The translations under genes were made by a program, and so were the position numbers. Below, piece by piece: positions 12,091 through 25,800 of a stretch of DNA of 64,000 nucleotides. The DNA comes from Monomorium pharaonis (Eukaryota > Arthropoda > Insecta > Hymenoptera > Formicidae), in the NCBI RefSeq assembly GCF_013373865.1, contig NC_050470.1, forward strand, positions 7,114,373 through 7,178,372, given 5' to 3'. Each line of letters begins with the position of its first letter. Position 1 is the stretch's first letter. The notes under the pieces are model-generated. The model searched no databases and was not told the origin of the DNA. It worked only from the letters and a program-made list of their open reading frames with translations.

Positions 12091-14293
12091 TTTGCTGTAA
12101 AATTATTGCATTCCGTATATTGCAATTTAAGATTAAATGCACGATATGCCGTACAATTTATGTATATATTTCTTGATTAAACATGAATTTGTTTTTTAAC
12201 CGTAGTTTAAAAAAAAACTACAGTCTTAAATCATACTTCTTCCAGTTCTGTGATATTTACAGCTTCCTATATATACAAATATAATTATTTAAAAGAAACC
12301 TAAACATTTATCACATGTACCGCATATCACGAAAGCAAGATAAAAACTTTAATTGGAATGTAATACGTACGGTCAATTCAATCCGACAAGATTTATCGAT
12401 CAGGTTTTACGATTAAGTACAATTCCGCTCGATGGAACTGAAGTAACGTTCCGCGAGAGAAATATATTGACCGGATATAACGACCGGATATGCCGTTTGA
12501 TGTTTCAATTCGAGATCGAAAGGATGGTTCACGGTTTTCCCCATAAAAATGCGAAATGGAGTATTCCAGGAATGCCCGTGCTAATGTTTTAGCATAAAAT
12601 AAATATTAGTTTGAACGATCGAGCGGCGAAAGCGCATTTATCTTGGAAACGAGCTGTCGCATAGCCGATTCTTTTGTCTTATACTTTCTACTTTTATGAG
12701 ATCGTGTAATCATTCGCCCAAATAACTCCGCGATTCTCCCCGCGATTAATTGCGTGCGCGACCGTAATATTTCCCCCGATTTTACCATTTCCTCTTTTGT
12801 TCATCGCGCCACATCGGATACATATCGGCCGAGCGATTTCCCGTTCCTCTTACGGCGGATGCACGAGCGGATAGCTGGATTCTCCGCGCGCGCGCGTTTT
12901 ACATAGCTGCGAAAGATCGCAGATTAGAGGCGACGTATCGGCGGAACGAAACACCGTCACGTTCGTTTCACGTAGTAGCGTTTTCACCGAGAAGCACCAT
13001 ACGTCGCGCGGGCGCGCACTCATGCGAATCGACGAGATACTGTCATCTGTGCCGCGATCCTTCCGACTACGGCCGCGGCTTCGACCCAGCTAAACGGTGA
13101 ATAAGTAAGAGGCTCTCGAGGAATTTTATCCTCCGAAGGGGACACCGACCAAACCGATATATCTCGCGAACTATCGGCTATCCCCTTGATAGCTGCTCGG
13201 TGTTCTTCGGTGATCTTTCGGAGAATCACCCAGGTGTTTCTCCTCATTGCTTCCTTAAACGAGTTTGTCCTTTTGCGTTGCGAAAAGCTTATCTTTTAAA
13301 GCTCATAAAATTAAAATTATCTTTTTCACGTACGTTTATATTTTATAAAACATTCACGCTCCAATTCCAAGTGTAGAATTTACGATTGCCACAATAAGGT
13401 GACTATTTTCCAAAGTTTGTCTCTGAAATTTGAGCGATTTCTATTCCTACTTGTCCAGTTTATTTTTTCGTTATTTAACAGACGCACTAGAAATTATTAT
13501 ATCTACGCGAATATACTTTCTGCACTTAACGTATCGAAAGGAGACGTAGATGATTGAAACTACTCTCTTCCTCGCTTCGAAGCGTATATCTTAATCGTAG
13601 TTTTATGCGATAGAAACTTGTACGACGATGTCTCGAGTATTTAGATAAAATACTAAACGCGATAAACAGGTAAGCACGTTTAAACATTGTGTAATAATAT
13701 ATGAAAGATTATTATATATATGTTACGATATAGGAACCGGGATTTGCGCAACTTTCACGCAAAATCGACGAACAGTCAAATGAATATAAAACCGGTTTTT
13801 GAATTTACGCGAAAACAAGAAACAACCAGATCAAGTTGACGCGAATCAATTGTTTCTCCCGGTAGAAATTAACTGTATAAATTATAAATATTAATTTGAC
13901 GTACTATTGGCAGACAACAACGTTTAATATGCATAAATATTTCATTCACTTGAAGCATATGTCTCACTAAAATATCTCGTCTGCAATATGCTGATTGTTA
14001 TTCTTAACTACAGCTGTGCAAGTTTTTAAAAAAAGTATATATATATAGTCACAATTGCATACCCCTAAAAATAGAAAAAGCCTTCCACGTATAAGACAAG
14101 GTAAATCCATAATTTGCAAGGCTCGTTTTATGTACGCTTTCATGTTAAAGGACTTCTGTTAAAGGACGTTTACAAATTATAGGCTTACTTCACCCTCGCT
14201 TAACTAATCCCTCCGTGTTTTTACCGGAGTAGTCTCCCACACGGACGAAAGTGCACAAATAATGCTACTTTTACCAATGCGTAGTTTACAAGA

Positions 14294-14318
14294 GCCGGGG
14301 GACTCGATATCCCCCGGT
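14294..14318. repeat. GC-rich hairpin
   Basis: CCGGGGGA (14295-14302) is followed after 7 bases by its reverse complement TCCCCCGG (14310-14317), and a G-T wobble can extend the stem by one. It lies in a CpG-dense stretch. It may be incidental or a structured RNA element if the region is transcribed. Confidence 0.7.
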
Positions 14319-17300
14319 GGCGCGGATGCCACCTGAATAACGAAGGTCGCAGGTCGGTGGTGAGATCCCCGCAACGTCGTGGATAACTTTCGTGAGTGCC
14401 GGCGCTATTGTGTATAACGTACATACGAGGAGGAGAGGAACCGTAGGGGTTATTACGTCGCGCTTTCTGCGCGCCTCTCCGCGTCGCTCCTTCTGAAGCC
14501 TTCCTGGAAGTTCCGAGTCGGGGAAGGCAGGCAGCAGCGGCAGGAGATGAGGAGAAGCGACGAAGAGGACGGAAACCGGGTAGGATGGAGTACCGAAAGG
14601 GGAAGGAGAGGCCTACCGTGGAGAGGAGTTACGGCTTACAGAGCTAAACCTCATCGTCCGCCGGGGAAGACAGAGCGAGAGGGATAAACAGATAAATAGC
14701 AGGAATGCGCAAACATTAAACAAACGGTAACGTAAGGAAGAACGCCGAGATAAGCGATAATATGCGCCCCCTCAGCGTTAGTGATTAATGATTAAGATGA
14801 CAACATCTTCACCATGCTAGATGATTTGAGGCCGTAAAATATATCAATACTAATAAACCTGTTCAACTTCACATTAGTATCTGCTTATTTATACATATAT
14901 AAATTCGATATTATTAAAAACAAAATATAAAATAAGATGCGGGAAATTTATATAAAAGATAATCATAGAAAAGGAATAAAATGCATGAACTCCGTAGATA
15001 AACCGGAAATACAACTATGTATAAGTCGACATATAATTAAGCATTTTGTATTTTCAAAGTTTTTTATCGAAGAGTTACAGGTTCAAAAACTTATGAAACT
15101 ATACTATATTGACCTTTAAACAAATATAATTGTTTTTTTAAACGAGTATATATACTAAAGAAAATATATACTGATGCAGAAATGAAATTAAAGAAAATCT
15201 TCTACTTTTATTTTTAACCAACAAAGATTTTTTTTCTTTTGTGCGACGTTATCAATTTCACATTCGTGATATAAATCAGTGCACATGTGACATTTTATTA
15301 ATAAAAATTTAAAATTCTAAAAATGTAGGATAACTTTATACGTATAAAGATTATGGCTTTCGAATACGATACGCCGTCGAAAGGGTCAAAGATGGCGGAG
15401 AGTCATAAATCTCTAGTCAATCGGTTCTCGATGGTATCCACAAAGACACTGGAGAACTTCGGCGAACATACATTCGGCACGAAAAGGCATCAGGGACAGG
15501 AAAAGAGGGAGAAGAAATGCCTCGGAGGACGGAAGTCACAAAAGGTCCGTAGAAACACGCCGGGTGGCTATTATGATATCCATCCCGCTGTTCGTAATTG
15601 TAGCATGCAAAAAAAAGCTCATTAAAAGTACCGTCAATGGCAATTTCGGGATAATGATCACCTTGTGTTGTCTCGTGCGTCAATTCAGCGAACGTGACAA
15701 CAAGACGTATATAGATCGTGTAATGTTGACATTTTTCTTTAAATCGTTATATCAATGTTACGTTAAGATCAGCATTCATAGTCGATTCTTATTTCAAAAT
15801 AATCTAAAGTAATATTTTTAAGATGCTAATACGACTCCGTAATTTGTTGATAACATCTTAAGACAGTACTCCGAACGATTTTAAATATAAAACTTTAATA
15901 TTATCCCAATATTTTCAAAGTTATAAACACTTATTATTGAACATTGGGAGAAATTTCTGTGAGAGAAATTAGTAATATACAATACGATTCGGGTAACGTC
16001 ACAAAGTCGGCTTTTTCGTGCCGAATGGAGCGCAAATGGAAAATAAGCCAGCAATAAATTCACGGAGCTCTCAATTCCTGCACTTAAATAAATAAAATAA
16101 AGAATGTAAAAGAAAAAAAGGCCTTCTTTTAGATTTCATTTTTAGGCAAAAACGATCTTTGCTCTGTTAACCATCATTCTATACGACCCTTTTGCAGCAA
16201 GAACGAAAATCGCCAACTATTTATCCTACAATGAGTATTACCGCCACGCCAGGAGGTGGACCCTGACTTGAATAACAAGCCGAAGAATAAAATAACAGAC
16301 GAGGCAAAGCCAAATACCGCATCCTGCAGCTTTGTATCATCTTACTTCCGTAACGAGGGGAATCTAACGAACTCTAAAATCGTCGGTATCTTTGGCGAGA
16401 TAAATCGCAGTTCTCACGTTGCGTAAAATAAGAAAACGAAAAATTACTATAAAACACTTGTTTAAAAAAACTGTACAAACTCTGTACACATGTAAATAAG
16501 AAACAAACGGTGCAACAATAATTAATCAATTTATAAATAAATAAATATACACGCTGAGTTGAATGTTAATTGCATAATTATTGAAATCTTATTGTGTTCC
16601 TACATTTCTAAATATTTCTATGCATTCTTGCAAATGTATTATTATTGTTTAATAGATAAAATAGTTATGTATCAGATTTTATTTAAAGATATGCAAACCT
16701 AAAAAGAATTAACAAGTATTACCAAAGATATGCCCGACAGAAGACGAAAGGAAATTAAATTCGACTTAGAACTCGATAGCCGTATCTCTTATTTTCCTTG
16801 AGACTCTTGCATCTCATAGAATGTGTGCTGTACGAAGCGCAGCGATAGCTGCATAAGAAAAATCAATAATCCAGTCGCGGCACGAGGAGGAAGCCGCGCG
16901 TCAAATTGTACGTCTTACTCCATTTTTTTTTGTCCACGAAGAATCAGGGATTTTTGCTGAGGTACCGAAAGGTGATTCGTGCCACAGTACTTATGACATC
17001 CTTCGTAAAATGGATACCACGCGGCGATTTTCACACGACATAATGTGGAAAATAATCCAACGAGTCCGAAATAAATAATTGATGCCCGTGATATAGCAGT
17101 TTATACAGCCATATACCACCTCGACAACCGATAAACGCGATCGACCACATCGCGCCACTCCATGGAATCTCAACGGCCGGTTCATCGGGAACATCCGACA
17201 CACGTCCTCGGCCTCGTTTGTATAACCCGCCCGACGGTATATTTCAACTGCCTGGGACAACGACTACGATTAACGTCCGCGCGAAATTGTGATGGCGGGC

Positions 17301-17500
17301 CATACGATACTCGCACGCGTCACCGCGCCCACCGATTTACGGCCAAGGCCGTAATTTCAAGATCTAGCGCGTCGGCCGTTATTTCGGAAAATGGCCCCGC
17401 ACGCCGGTCCATTTCGTACTTCGCAACGTCGCGTGTCGACATAACGTTCGCTGCGTTATGACCAATCGCGAGAATTTATTTCGCCGCGCTTGGCACACCG

Positions 17501-17527
17501 ATGCGCGCGCGCACGCACGCACGCACG
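17501..17527. repeat. Alternating (GC)n/(CACG)n tract
   Basis: A GC run passes into four CACG-type units, giving 27 bases of uninterrupted purine-pyrimidine alternation, a potential Z-DNA segment. It is a simple microsatellite. Confidence 0.8.
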
Positions 17528-17999
17528 GCTTTCGGACAGGATGAATCTTTCTCTCCGTATTTTCGTTTATTTATATGCCGGCAAATAAACTACGTAGATT
17601 AAAATTGATATTAAATCTTGTCCTGTTGCATGTATAACCCACGTAATTCCGTCAACCTGGTTTAAACGCGAAAGGTCAGATGTAAACGATCGATATTCCT
17701 TTGTTTCTCAAATAGTTCTATAGCTCAAGAAGAATATGTGATAAAGAATATAAATGGAGAATACATAACTCGAAAACACGGAAATCCAATTCACGGAAGT
17801 GCAATGCGTTCTCCACGAAGTCTATATTAATCTCGTTTATATTATCACTTTCTGAATAATATAAGAGAATTGATAATATAATGCGTATTATTCGTTTAGA
17901 AAACGAAAATAAATCTTAAAAATGAATGAACAATGTCTTGCAAAAAAATACGTAAAAAATATGAATTTAATATGTAAAAAATGTGGTAAATGTACCTAT

Positions 18000-20900
18000 T
18001 TTATTAAGCATAAATTGCGTCTCTCCTCCCCCCCCCTTCTCTTTCATCTAGCTGATATATTTTACATATAACACGTTTCCTCGTGTAATCTGATCAAAGA
18101 AATATAGCTACTTATTTCCAAAGTCCTATTTTGAAAAAAGCAACATTGTCCGCGGATGTTTGATATACAAGTTAAATTAACTGTCACTTCAAATAAAGAT
18201 AAAATTATAAGATAGATGAAAACTAGTTATAGTTATCTATCGACACAAGAAACATCGAATAACAACGCTGGCATTGTGCGGATATCTACTTCTTTGTATG
18301 TCATACATACGTTTATTTAGACTTATCAGACTGACAACGTCTTAAACAGATCTGAACGCGATTTAAGGAGAAGGGAGGAAGGGCCACACGACATAGTGTA
18401 ATGGCCATGCGCGCACGCTATAAATCCGATATTCCCGCGGCCTCGTTAAATTTGTATCACGGAAAGATCTTCAGCACGTACGGCGCAGGTTCTGAGAGAG
18501 TGCACTTGCCACCTGGCGATGAGATGTCTCTTTCTCTTTCTCTCTCCCTCTCTCTTCTTTCCCTTCCTCTCTACCCATTCCTCTTTCTGCCTTTCGCAGT
18601 TACGCGACAAAAACTAGTCGCATGCTTAGCTAAATGCTCTCCCGTTCCTTGTCCTTGGTTCCTCGTCCTTTTAGATACGAACCTCGACTGTTCCTGCGGT
18701 CGCCGACGGTCTCTTGCTACCGTTTCCATCACTACTCACGTTTCTGGTCACCCAACTCCGATAGGAAGAAGTGCACGACACGATAGCCGCATGCCAAAGA
18801 AGCTGACTGGGAATCTCTCCAACTTTTAAACGCAGAGAATATCTTGTGGGCAATTACGCGACGTTTAAGGCGTTAACTGAATACAACTATCGGTAATTTC
18901 GTTTATTTTGCGAGGTTGTCTAGAAAAGCAAGGGAGAACATTGACGTTCAAAAAATTGTTTAATGAATAATGTGAAATGGAATAACTTGCAGTGCAAGAA
19001 CAGATTTAGGAAATATAGAATAATAAGGAAATGATAAATTCTTATAATTTTCTAAAATAACGTAAGTTATATGCTTATTCATATGGACATAAAAACAATC
19101 AGCGATAATTTTATTTCTTGTTTTCTTAATTGATTCGCGGAATTTTATTTTTAAATTATTTTTAGATTTCTAGATTTGATAAAAATAAACTACTCTGATC
19201 AGTCTGACTCTATTCAATTTAATGTTGCAAGATGAAATATCGCATAGTGTAATCAATATAATTATTCAGTCATATTCTGTACAAAAATAATTTTAAAAAG
19301 AAAAATACCTCTTTACAATAATATACCTAGCGCTACTTGCTCGATTATCAACATTGCTCTTTCTCTGAAGAGTTCGGTTTTGTCTCTTCGTGCACCGCTT
19401 GTCCGCGATAATTTGTTTATTACGATAAACATCAATCCCCGCTTCTCCTAAACGCTTCGTAAACACTGTATAATTCGATACTATAAAAAATCATTTTTAA
19501 TATCGCCAGAATTAAATGGACGCATGAATCTCCGACACACGAGAACATTAGCTGCCTATTCGAAAAATGGCGCTTTAATGGCGAAAAATCCTAAATATTT
19601 TCCGCCATAAAGTCGTTGCACTGTTTAAATATGCTTATGTATATTAGCATAAGTATTATTAAATTAATATCAATTTGTTATTTAAACTTTTGTTTAGGGC
19701 CACATTTCAATATTGAAAATAGTCGTCAGTCTAATTTACAGATCTAGAAATTGTATATAAATTCACATAAAGATTATTAAATACTAAAGTCCAGCTGCGA
19801 CCAAATAAGACGTTTTCTCTATGATTAAACGTGTTACCACGTGTCAATTTAGTTTTTCGTATTTATTATTATCGTTTAAATGAAGAAAATTAGAATTTGA
19901 CAAGAATGGTTCCAAGAGACTCAAATAATATTAGACGTCGTTTACGCAGCTATTAGGTATAATTCATTCAAACATCTTATTTTATTGGACAATTAGATAT
20001 TGGATTATTATGGCGAACCGCGAATTTTCCTCAGCACTAATCAACAGCCTCGGGGACAAGGCCGCGAGGAGAATCGCGAGTTACGAGGGCGAGCAAACGG
20101 GAACGGCGCACCGTTATGCCATCTGGCACGATGCGCGAAGCGCGCAACTATGAATCGCGTAGTCGCGACTATGGATTATGACGTCATTTCGTCACGCGCT
20201 ATCAAGCATCACGATCGCAGATTGCACTTCCTTCTTCCTCGTCGGTCGCATCGCGTCGCGTTGCCGCGCGGCTGGACGAGCGGAGCGCGAGAGGACGACG
20301 TCCGTCCGAGGGAAGATGAACCGCCAGTATACGGCTATTACGGCGGCAATTGTAAACGAGACCAATTATACCGTCGCAACCGACGGATAAGGATACCGCC
20401 GATCTCGGGCTCCGCGGGTGCCGATCCCCGGGTATCTAATTACGGGCCTACGATCGATGATCCTTGGTTATCTGCGACTCTTTAGTATCGACTCCCCGCC
20501 GGAGACGCGCATCGCGACGCTGCCGTCAAAATGGAGCCTCGCGCCTTCCGCCAACATATTCCCTTTTAACACACACATACGCATACACGTCCGTGCCCCT
20601 TTCTTGTTTTCGCGCATTGCTACAGCCCCTCGTGATATATAAGTTATATAAGTAATACTTATTTAATTTAGCACGCAAAAAAAAGTAACAAAAATGTCGG
20701 AGCTATTCGAGATCAAGTATACATGAAACATTAAATTTGCGAAATTATCAGGCAATTAGACGGAAGAGACAACGCAATACTCGACAGATGATATTCAGTC
20801 ATCTATTTTTTATTAATAATATAATAAATAATTGGGATGTCACAACTATCCATAATTGTGTTTCTGTTACATGTGTACTCCGTAAAATTATTAAGATTGC

Positions 20901-21620
20901 GTATGAAACTGCGAATGTCTGACAAATTACAACAATTTAACAGTTGTAATGACAGTTTGAATTTAAAAAACGAAAGTTACATGGGGTTTATTCAACTTTT
21001 TCGCACTCTCGACGTCTCACGAAAGCTACTTGCATCTTTCTCTGTCTCTTCCTTTCGTTCTCTTAGCCCATCCTCTTCACTGCGAGAAAAGATTGCCACG
21101 TCATCGCCATTCTCATCGCCACAATGGTCAGTAGGTCTAATTAATGGTTGCCGGCATTAGTGGCGTTCGCGTTAGAGGGCAGAAAAACGAAACTTCCCTT
21201 TTTTTTCAGGAAGGAAAAACTGGTTCGACGGAGATTATGGGCTACCGTGTGAAATGAATGAAATAGCATTACAACATTCCGAGCGAACAAAAAAAAAAGT
21301 TGAAAACGTAAGCAAATTCGTAAAGTTAGCACAATCGTTAAAGTGGTATGCGTTTTCTAAGCTGCATGACAAAAATTCGCATCTATTCAGTTGAGAAACA
21401 ATTATCTCGATCTAACCGATAACAGCGCGAATTTTACATTAAACGGCGATTTATCTACATTAAATTATTCATCTCCAGAACGATCAATTTCTTAATACTA
21501 ATCAAATATTAGGTGTCATAATATGTAATTTAATAGTTACAACTCTCCCGTATAGTTTCTACCAGGACAGATTACAGTTACTTAATTCATTATTATATCA
21601 CGCGTATACAGAAAAAAAAG
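18000..21620. other. Noncoding DNA, AT-rich with one CpG-rich island
   Basis: No gene is recognised. A CT-rich tract is present at about 18526-18560. DNA from about 18.85 to 20.0 kb is AT-rich. A CpG-rich island spans about 20.0-20.5 kb and holds a 161-codon open frame (20000-20485) rich in Arg and Pro with no domain. The frame overlaps two others on the same strand, so I read it as compositional. Confidence 0.7.
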
Positions 21621-21625
21621 TAATA

Positions 21626-21786
21626 AGCCAATAACATATGTAAGTGCGGGCTACTAACTACATAAAATACTCAATACAATAATATTTACTGTTAATGCAA
21701 GTACAATGTTGATACTGCAATAGCTTATATTATTGCATTGAGTATATCTGTAATTGGCAGCCCGCAACTACATGTCTTATTTGGAT
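21626..21786. repeat. Long imperfect hairpin / palindromic element
   Basis: The two halves of this segment are imperfect reverse complements for about 70 bases each. Well-matched blocks include TGCGGGCT near 21645 against AGCCCGCA near 21759, and TACTCAATACAATAATAT (21668-21685) against its counterpart at about 21727-21744 with one mismatch. The terminal loop is short, around 21707-21715. The fold could be an unusually long microRNA-precursor-like hairpin or a fully palindromic MITE. It matches no insect microRNA I can recall, and no clear target-site duplication is visible. Confidence 0.65.
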
Positions 21787-22680
21787 ATATTGCATTTTTT
21801 GGTCAGTGTACGTACGATTACTATCTTCCGTTGTGCGTCCAAAGACAGTAGAGATGTGAGAGTTGTTTACTCTCTTATTTAAGTAAACTAAATGTCAAGT
21901 AAACTATTCAAGGTGCATGAAAAACTCGTGGGGAAAGAAAAATACAGCACGCGGGAAAAACGGAGCGCTTTCACAGAGCGCAACGCGACTTATTTGTGAC
22001 AGCGATCACGCATTCGTTGGATTCGTTGGAAGGGACGAGGGTGGTTCCACCCCTGATGAATGGATGAGAGGATCGAGACGGTCTCTCTTTCTCGGCAAGC
22101 CGCATGACTGGTGTTTCGGGGCACAATAGGGTGTGTCGATACACCTACGCAAGATACATTGACCCGTGAAAAAGATTAGAAAGAGTTTTCTCCGCCTTTA
22201 GGTCTGCTATGAAAACAATTATCAGCAGACAATTTTCAATGTCCAAAACAGTTGTTAACCCTTTGCGATTTGTAATATATATCCTTAGGGAAATTGGATC
22301 AGTATCAGTCTTTTTACCTTCAAAACGATTTTTTTTAACCTAGCTCCTTGTCTCTCTTCACCTGGTTAAAGGATCAATTATACTAATTTAAATATTACGG
22401 ACATGATACATAATAATCTATTTTCATTATTCGTTATCTTTTGCCCAAAATATTGGATAGTAAATATAATAATTTGCACATCATAATTATATATTATCTT
22501 ACAATTAAACATAATGCAACATTTCAAGAATTTTTAATATTGCTTTGGCAAGTTAATTGTGAACCTCAATGATGATTTACATTTACAAAAATAAACCAAT
22601 TCAATAATAATTATTACTCTACTATCTCTTTTTTAATCGTGTTATCTCCGCATGTAGATTCGCATTTAAATATAGCAAGC
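21787..22680. other. Noncoding DNA
   Basis: No gene or repeat is recognised. A short GC-mixed part at about 21.9-22.15 kb is followed by AT-rich DNA to about 22.68 kb. Confidence 0.7.
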
Positions 22681-25600
22681 TACAGGGGAAAAATAAACGT
22701 TGCACAAACTGGATCGATTTTGTGGAACGTGATAGGGCGCTGCTCCAAGTTGCTATCGTTAGTCAAAGAGGCGAATTGCTCTGATTTACCGCTTACTAAA
22801 TAGAGACGGCTCCTCGCGACGCTCGCGCCTCGGAATGCAGGAGGGGGAGGGTGGCAGGGACGAAGTGGCAGGGACGTTGGTAGAAGGACGGCCGTAGAGC
22901 GCGCGAGAGAAAGAGATAGATAGAGGGAGAGAGGGAGAAAGGGGGAGAGAGAGAGAGAGAGAAAGGCGTGCGGAGAGAAGACAGAGAGATCGACAGGGAC
23001 GGCAAATGAATGAGAATACTGCCGCGCTGGCGCGGGAGAGAAAGAGCCGACGAAATATACCGGGTGGGGCTGCAGCAACGGAGAAAGATGAAAGGGAAAG
23101 AGAGAGAAAGGGAGACGGAGAGGGTATCGCCGGGCGATTGGTTAAGTGGGGTCCACACACACGGGTAAGCGAGGTCACATTTCGAGTACGTTTCAGACGC
23201 GCTAAAAGAGACTCTGTCGTGAATTCTTCGACAGTTGATCACCGATATTTTCTGCCGCGCGCATATATTTATAGCGATCGTATAATTTTTTTTTCTCTCT
23301 TCCAAACGACAGATTCGCGGCTCGAGATGTGAGGTAACACGCACAATTCCGCACGCTGTCCCGCCGTGCATCGAGAAGCAACGATATGTATTTTACTGGC
23401 TGTCTATTTCGAGGAGGCAAGAACGCGATCAAAAAAGGATCTCGGTAAGATCCGCGATCTTTGGCCGCGTGTTTACGTCCGCCGGAGAATTTTCATGCTC
23501 TATCGCCTTCGGCAAAACGCGCGATTAAATATCACTCATAAATAATGCAAATGTAAGAAAACGGACGGGTTGTGCTTTGCCGCGGAGATACATATCTGTG
23601 CTAATGTACCTCACGTGGTATAGCCGACTTGCACAAAGGTGTATTGCACTTGAACGGGAAAAGAACCCGAGAGATCGAAGACCCGATAGAGAAAGCTGCG
23701 AACGCGCGGCCATGTTCGAGGAAATAGTTGAGCCGCGAGTACACGAGCGGTAAACCTAACGTAACGTCGTCGCCAACAAAGGAGGAAAGCGAAAAGAGGA
23801 GATAACATTCACGAGTCGGTCGGTTTTACTGCGACGAGGCGCCGCGCGCGCGGCGTGTGATTCTGCGAGACGCGACGCCGCGCTGCGCGCCACACGCGCA
23901 ATCGTCACGGTCCCTCGCGAGGCGAGGACTTTTAGAGGCCTTATGCTCGGTTTTCACGAGTCTCCGGTGTCGCTGAGTAATCCTATCCTCGGGCACATCT
24001 AGCCAGCATAATGTCGCCCGACTGGTACCGCAAGGAGCGGCGGCTAGTCATATTAAAAAAAAAAAAAATCGTTAAAGCACTCCGCCGGAGTGTGTGTCCC
24101 TCTCGGCGCGCGATTGTGAATAAATAAACGCGCGAATTTCGCATACTCGCTCGTCCGTGCGGTGTCGGGCCCGAGTAAGCGAGACGCAAAATGTCTCGGA
24201 GCAACCCACGCTCAATGATACGTGTGTATTTCTTGAACAATTGGAAGATCAATTTTTCTTTAGCTAACGTTAACCGCGAAACACGAATAGTTGTAAAATT
24301 TTACGTGACTGAGAATCGAAAATGTTTTCATTAATTAAACCCGTTCTTCGCCACAATTGGAACAGATTTTAGAGTTTTAACGCGAGCAGCGTAATCGTCA
24401 AAATATTTTGCGCCGGGTATTAAAAAGATAACGCATAACATCGCAAGTGTTGTCACCATGATTTCTATACCAAGGAGAGAGAGAGCGTTAGAAGTAAAGA
24501 GTCACAAAATTTTTGTATCTCGAGGAATTTGTTTTCGTCGACGCATATTTTAACGAATAGATTTCACGTGTGGATTTGTATGTACACAAGTCTCACTCGA
24601 TTTAAATTCACTCGACCAACTTTCCTTGCCCGTGACACCCTTCGCTGCGATATCCGAGTTCTACATAGGTATTCCCCTTCACCCTTGTGATGCCCCACTA
24701 TTGTAACTTTGGGCCCGTGCCGAAGCGTCTAATATCTCTCCACGTACGTACACGTGTGTGCGTGTGACTACCTGAGGATCCACAACAAGTAAATTCTTGG
24801 CCCGTGCCACGAAAAAACTTCTAGTCGGAAAATACCTAGCGAAATCGGTAACAGCTGCATTTGGGTTGCGAAACTTTGTGAAAAAAAATTAAAACCTCTT
24901 TTATTTAAGACAAATTATTATTGACAGCTCATATATATATTTTTTTAAGTAAGAAAAAGAAACCCAGAGACACTCGAAGTAAAAATATGAGGGTAGAAAT
25001 ATATTTCAAGCGATAAAATAATATTCTCTCGAAAAGGTACGCGAAGTATAAAATATATTACGCAAAATTATATTTAAAAGTTATATAAAACTAATTCTAG
25101 TATCGTTTAAAAAACGAGGCTTCTCATTTTAGTAGCTTACAATGTTCAGACGCGTGATACATTCGCTGGATCTTCCGCGCACAAGGTAAGATTAGGAAGG
25201 GAAGAGTTATAATCCACGTTATAATACGACTCCGTATATGCGCCTCTCTCCAGGTCGCTTGCCGAGGTCAAAGATTTTGCTTATGCGTATGCCATTGCGC
25301 TGCATATCTAATGCCGTATATCTGATATCTTATGTATTTATACTTGACGCGCACGCAGCGAAAACAGCTAATCGGAATGAACGTAAGAATTCGAGAACGA
25401 GAGCCCGGGAGGTGCAGCGTATACCGAATGGAAAAGCCCGCGTTCGCGTGTACAAGCTGCGACCGTGCGTCATTGGCGCGTGTCACCCGGAGGCAGCTGC
25501 CGGGTTCGTCCGCGTTCATTGTGTTCGTGGAAAAAAGGGGGAAGAGGGAAAACGGTCCCCGGGGGTGAGGGGAGGGTTACGGGAGGGCCCCGCTGGATAT

Positions 25601-25800
25601 ATATCTCGTATAAAGTCTCGAAATGGTCAAATTATAGAGCGAATTTCGAGTGTGTGTTGAAGCGCGAACACGATCGGCCTGCGCGGAATAAAATTAATGC
25701 GCTGGGGAATCACCGGTCTTTCAACCGTATACCAATTTCGAGTATTGCGCAAGGCGGAACCGTCTATTTCGCAGCTATGTTCGTATAGTAGACGAGCGAC
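22680..25800. other. Purine-rich block followed by CpG-dense DNA
   Basis: From about 22840 to 23130 the plus strand is almost all purine, with (GA)n at 22944-22962. The apparent minus-strand frames here (up to 191 codons) encode Ser/Leu runs and are explained by that composition. DNA at about 23.4-24.2 kb is CpG-dense, including GC-alternating sequence near 23835-23850. The 10-mer GGCCCGTGCC occurs twice, near 24712 and 24799. No gene is recognised. Confidence 0.7.

Larger units (their letters stand above)
12090..18000. other. Noncoding DNA, mostly AT-rich
   Basis: No gene is recognised. CpG-dense islands at about 12.8-13.25, 14.2-14.65 and 17.1-17.5 kb sit in AT-rich DNA. A GC hairpin at 14294-14318 and the alternating tract at 17501-17527 are noted separately. 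The direct duplication TGTTAAAGGAC occurs twice near 14155-14171. The open frames at 12353-12592 and 15353-15625 are the most protein-like in composition but carry no motif I recognise. Confidence 0.7.

Noticed and set aside
16991..17260. Minus-strand frame whose first 35 residues look protein-like
   Set aside because: It is too short, matches no known repeat or domain and has no supporting splice context that I can see. It is within chance expectation.
20000..20485. 161-codon plus-strand open frame
   Set aside because: It lies in a CpG-rich island, is overlapped by two other same-strand frames and has no recognisable family.
22796..23371. 191-codon minus-strand open frame
   Set aside because: Its Ser-Leu-Ser repeats mirror the purine block on the plus strand. 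Three overlapping frames are open at once, which indicates composition rather than coding.
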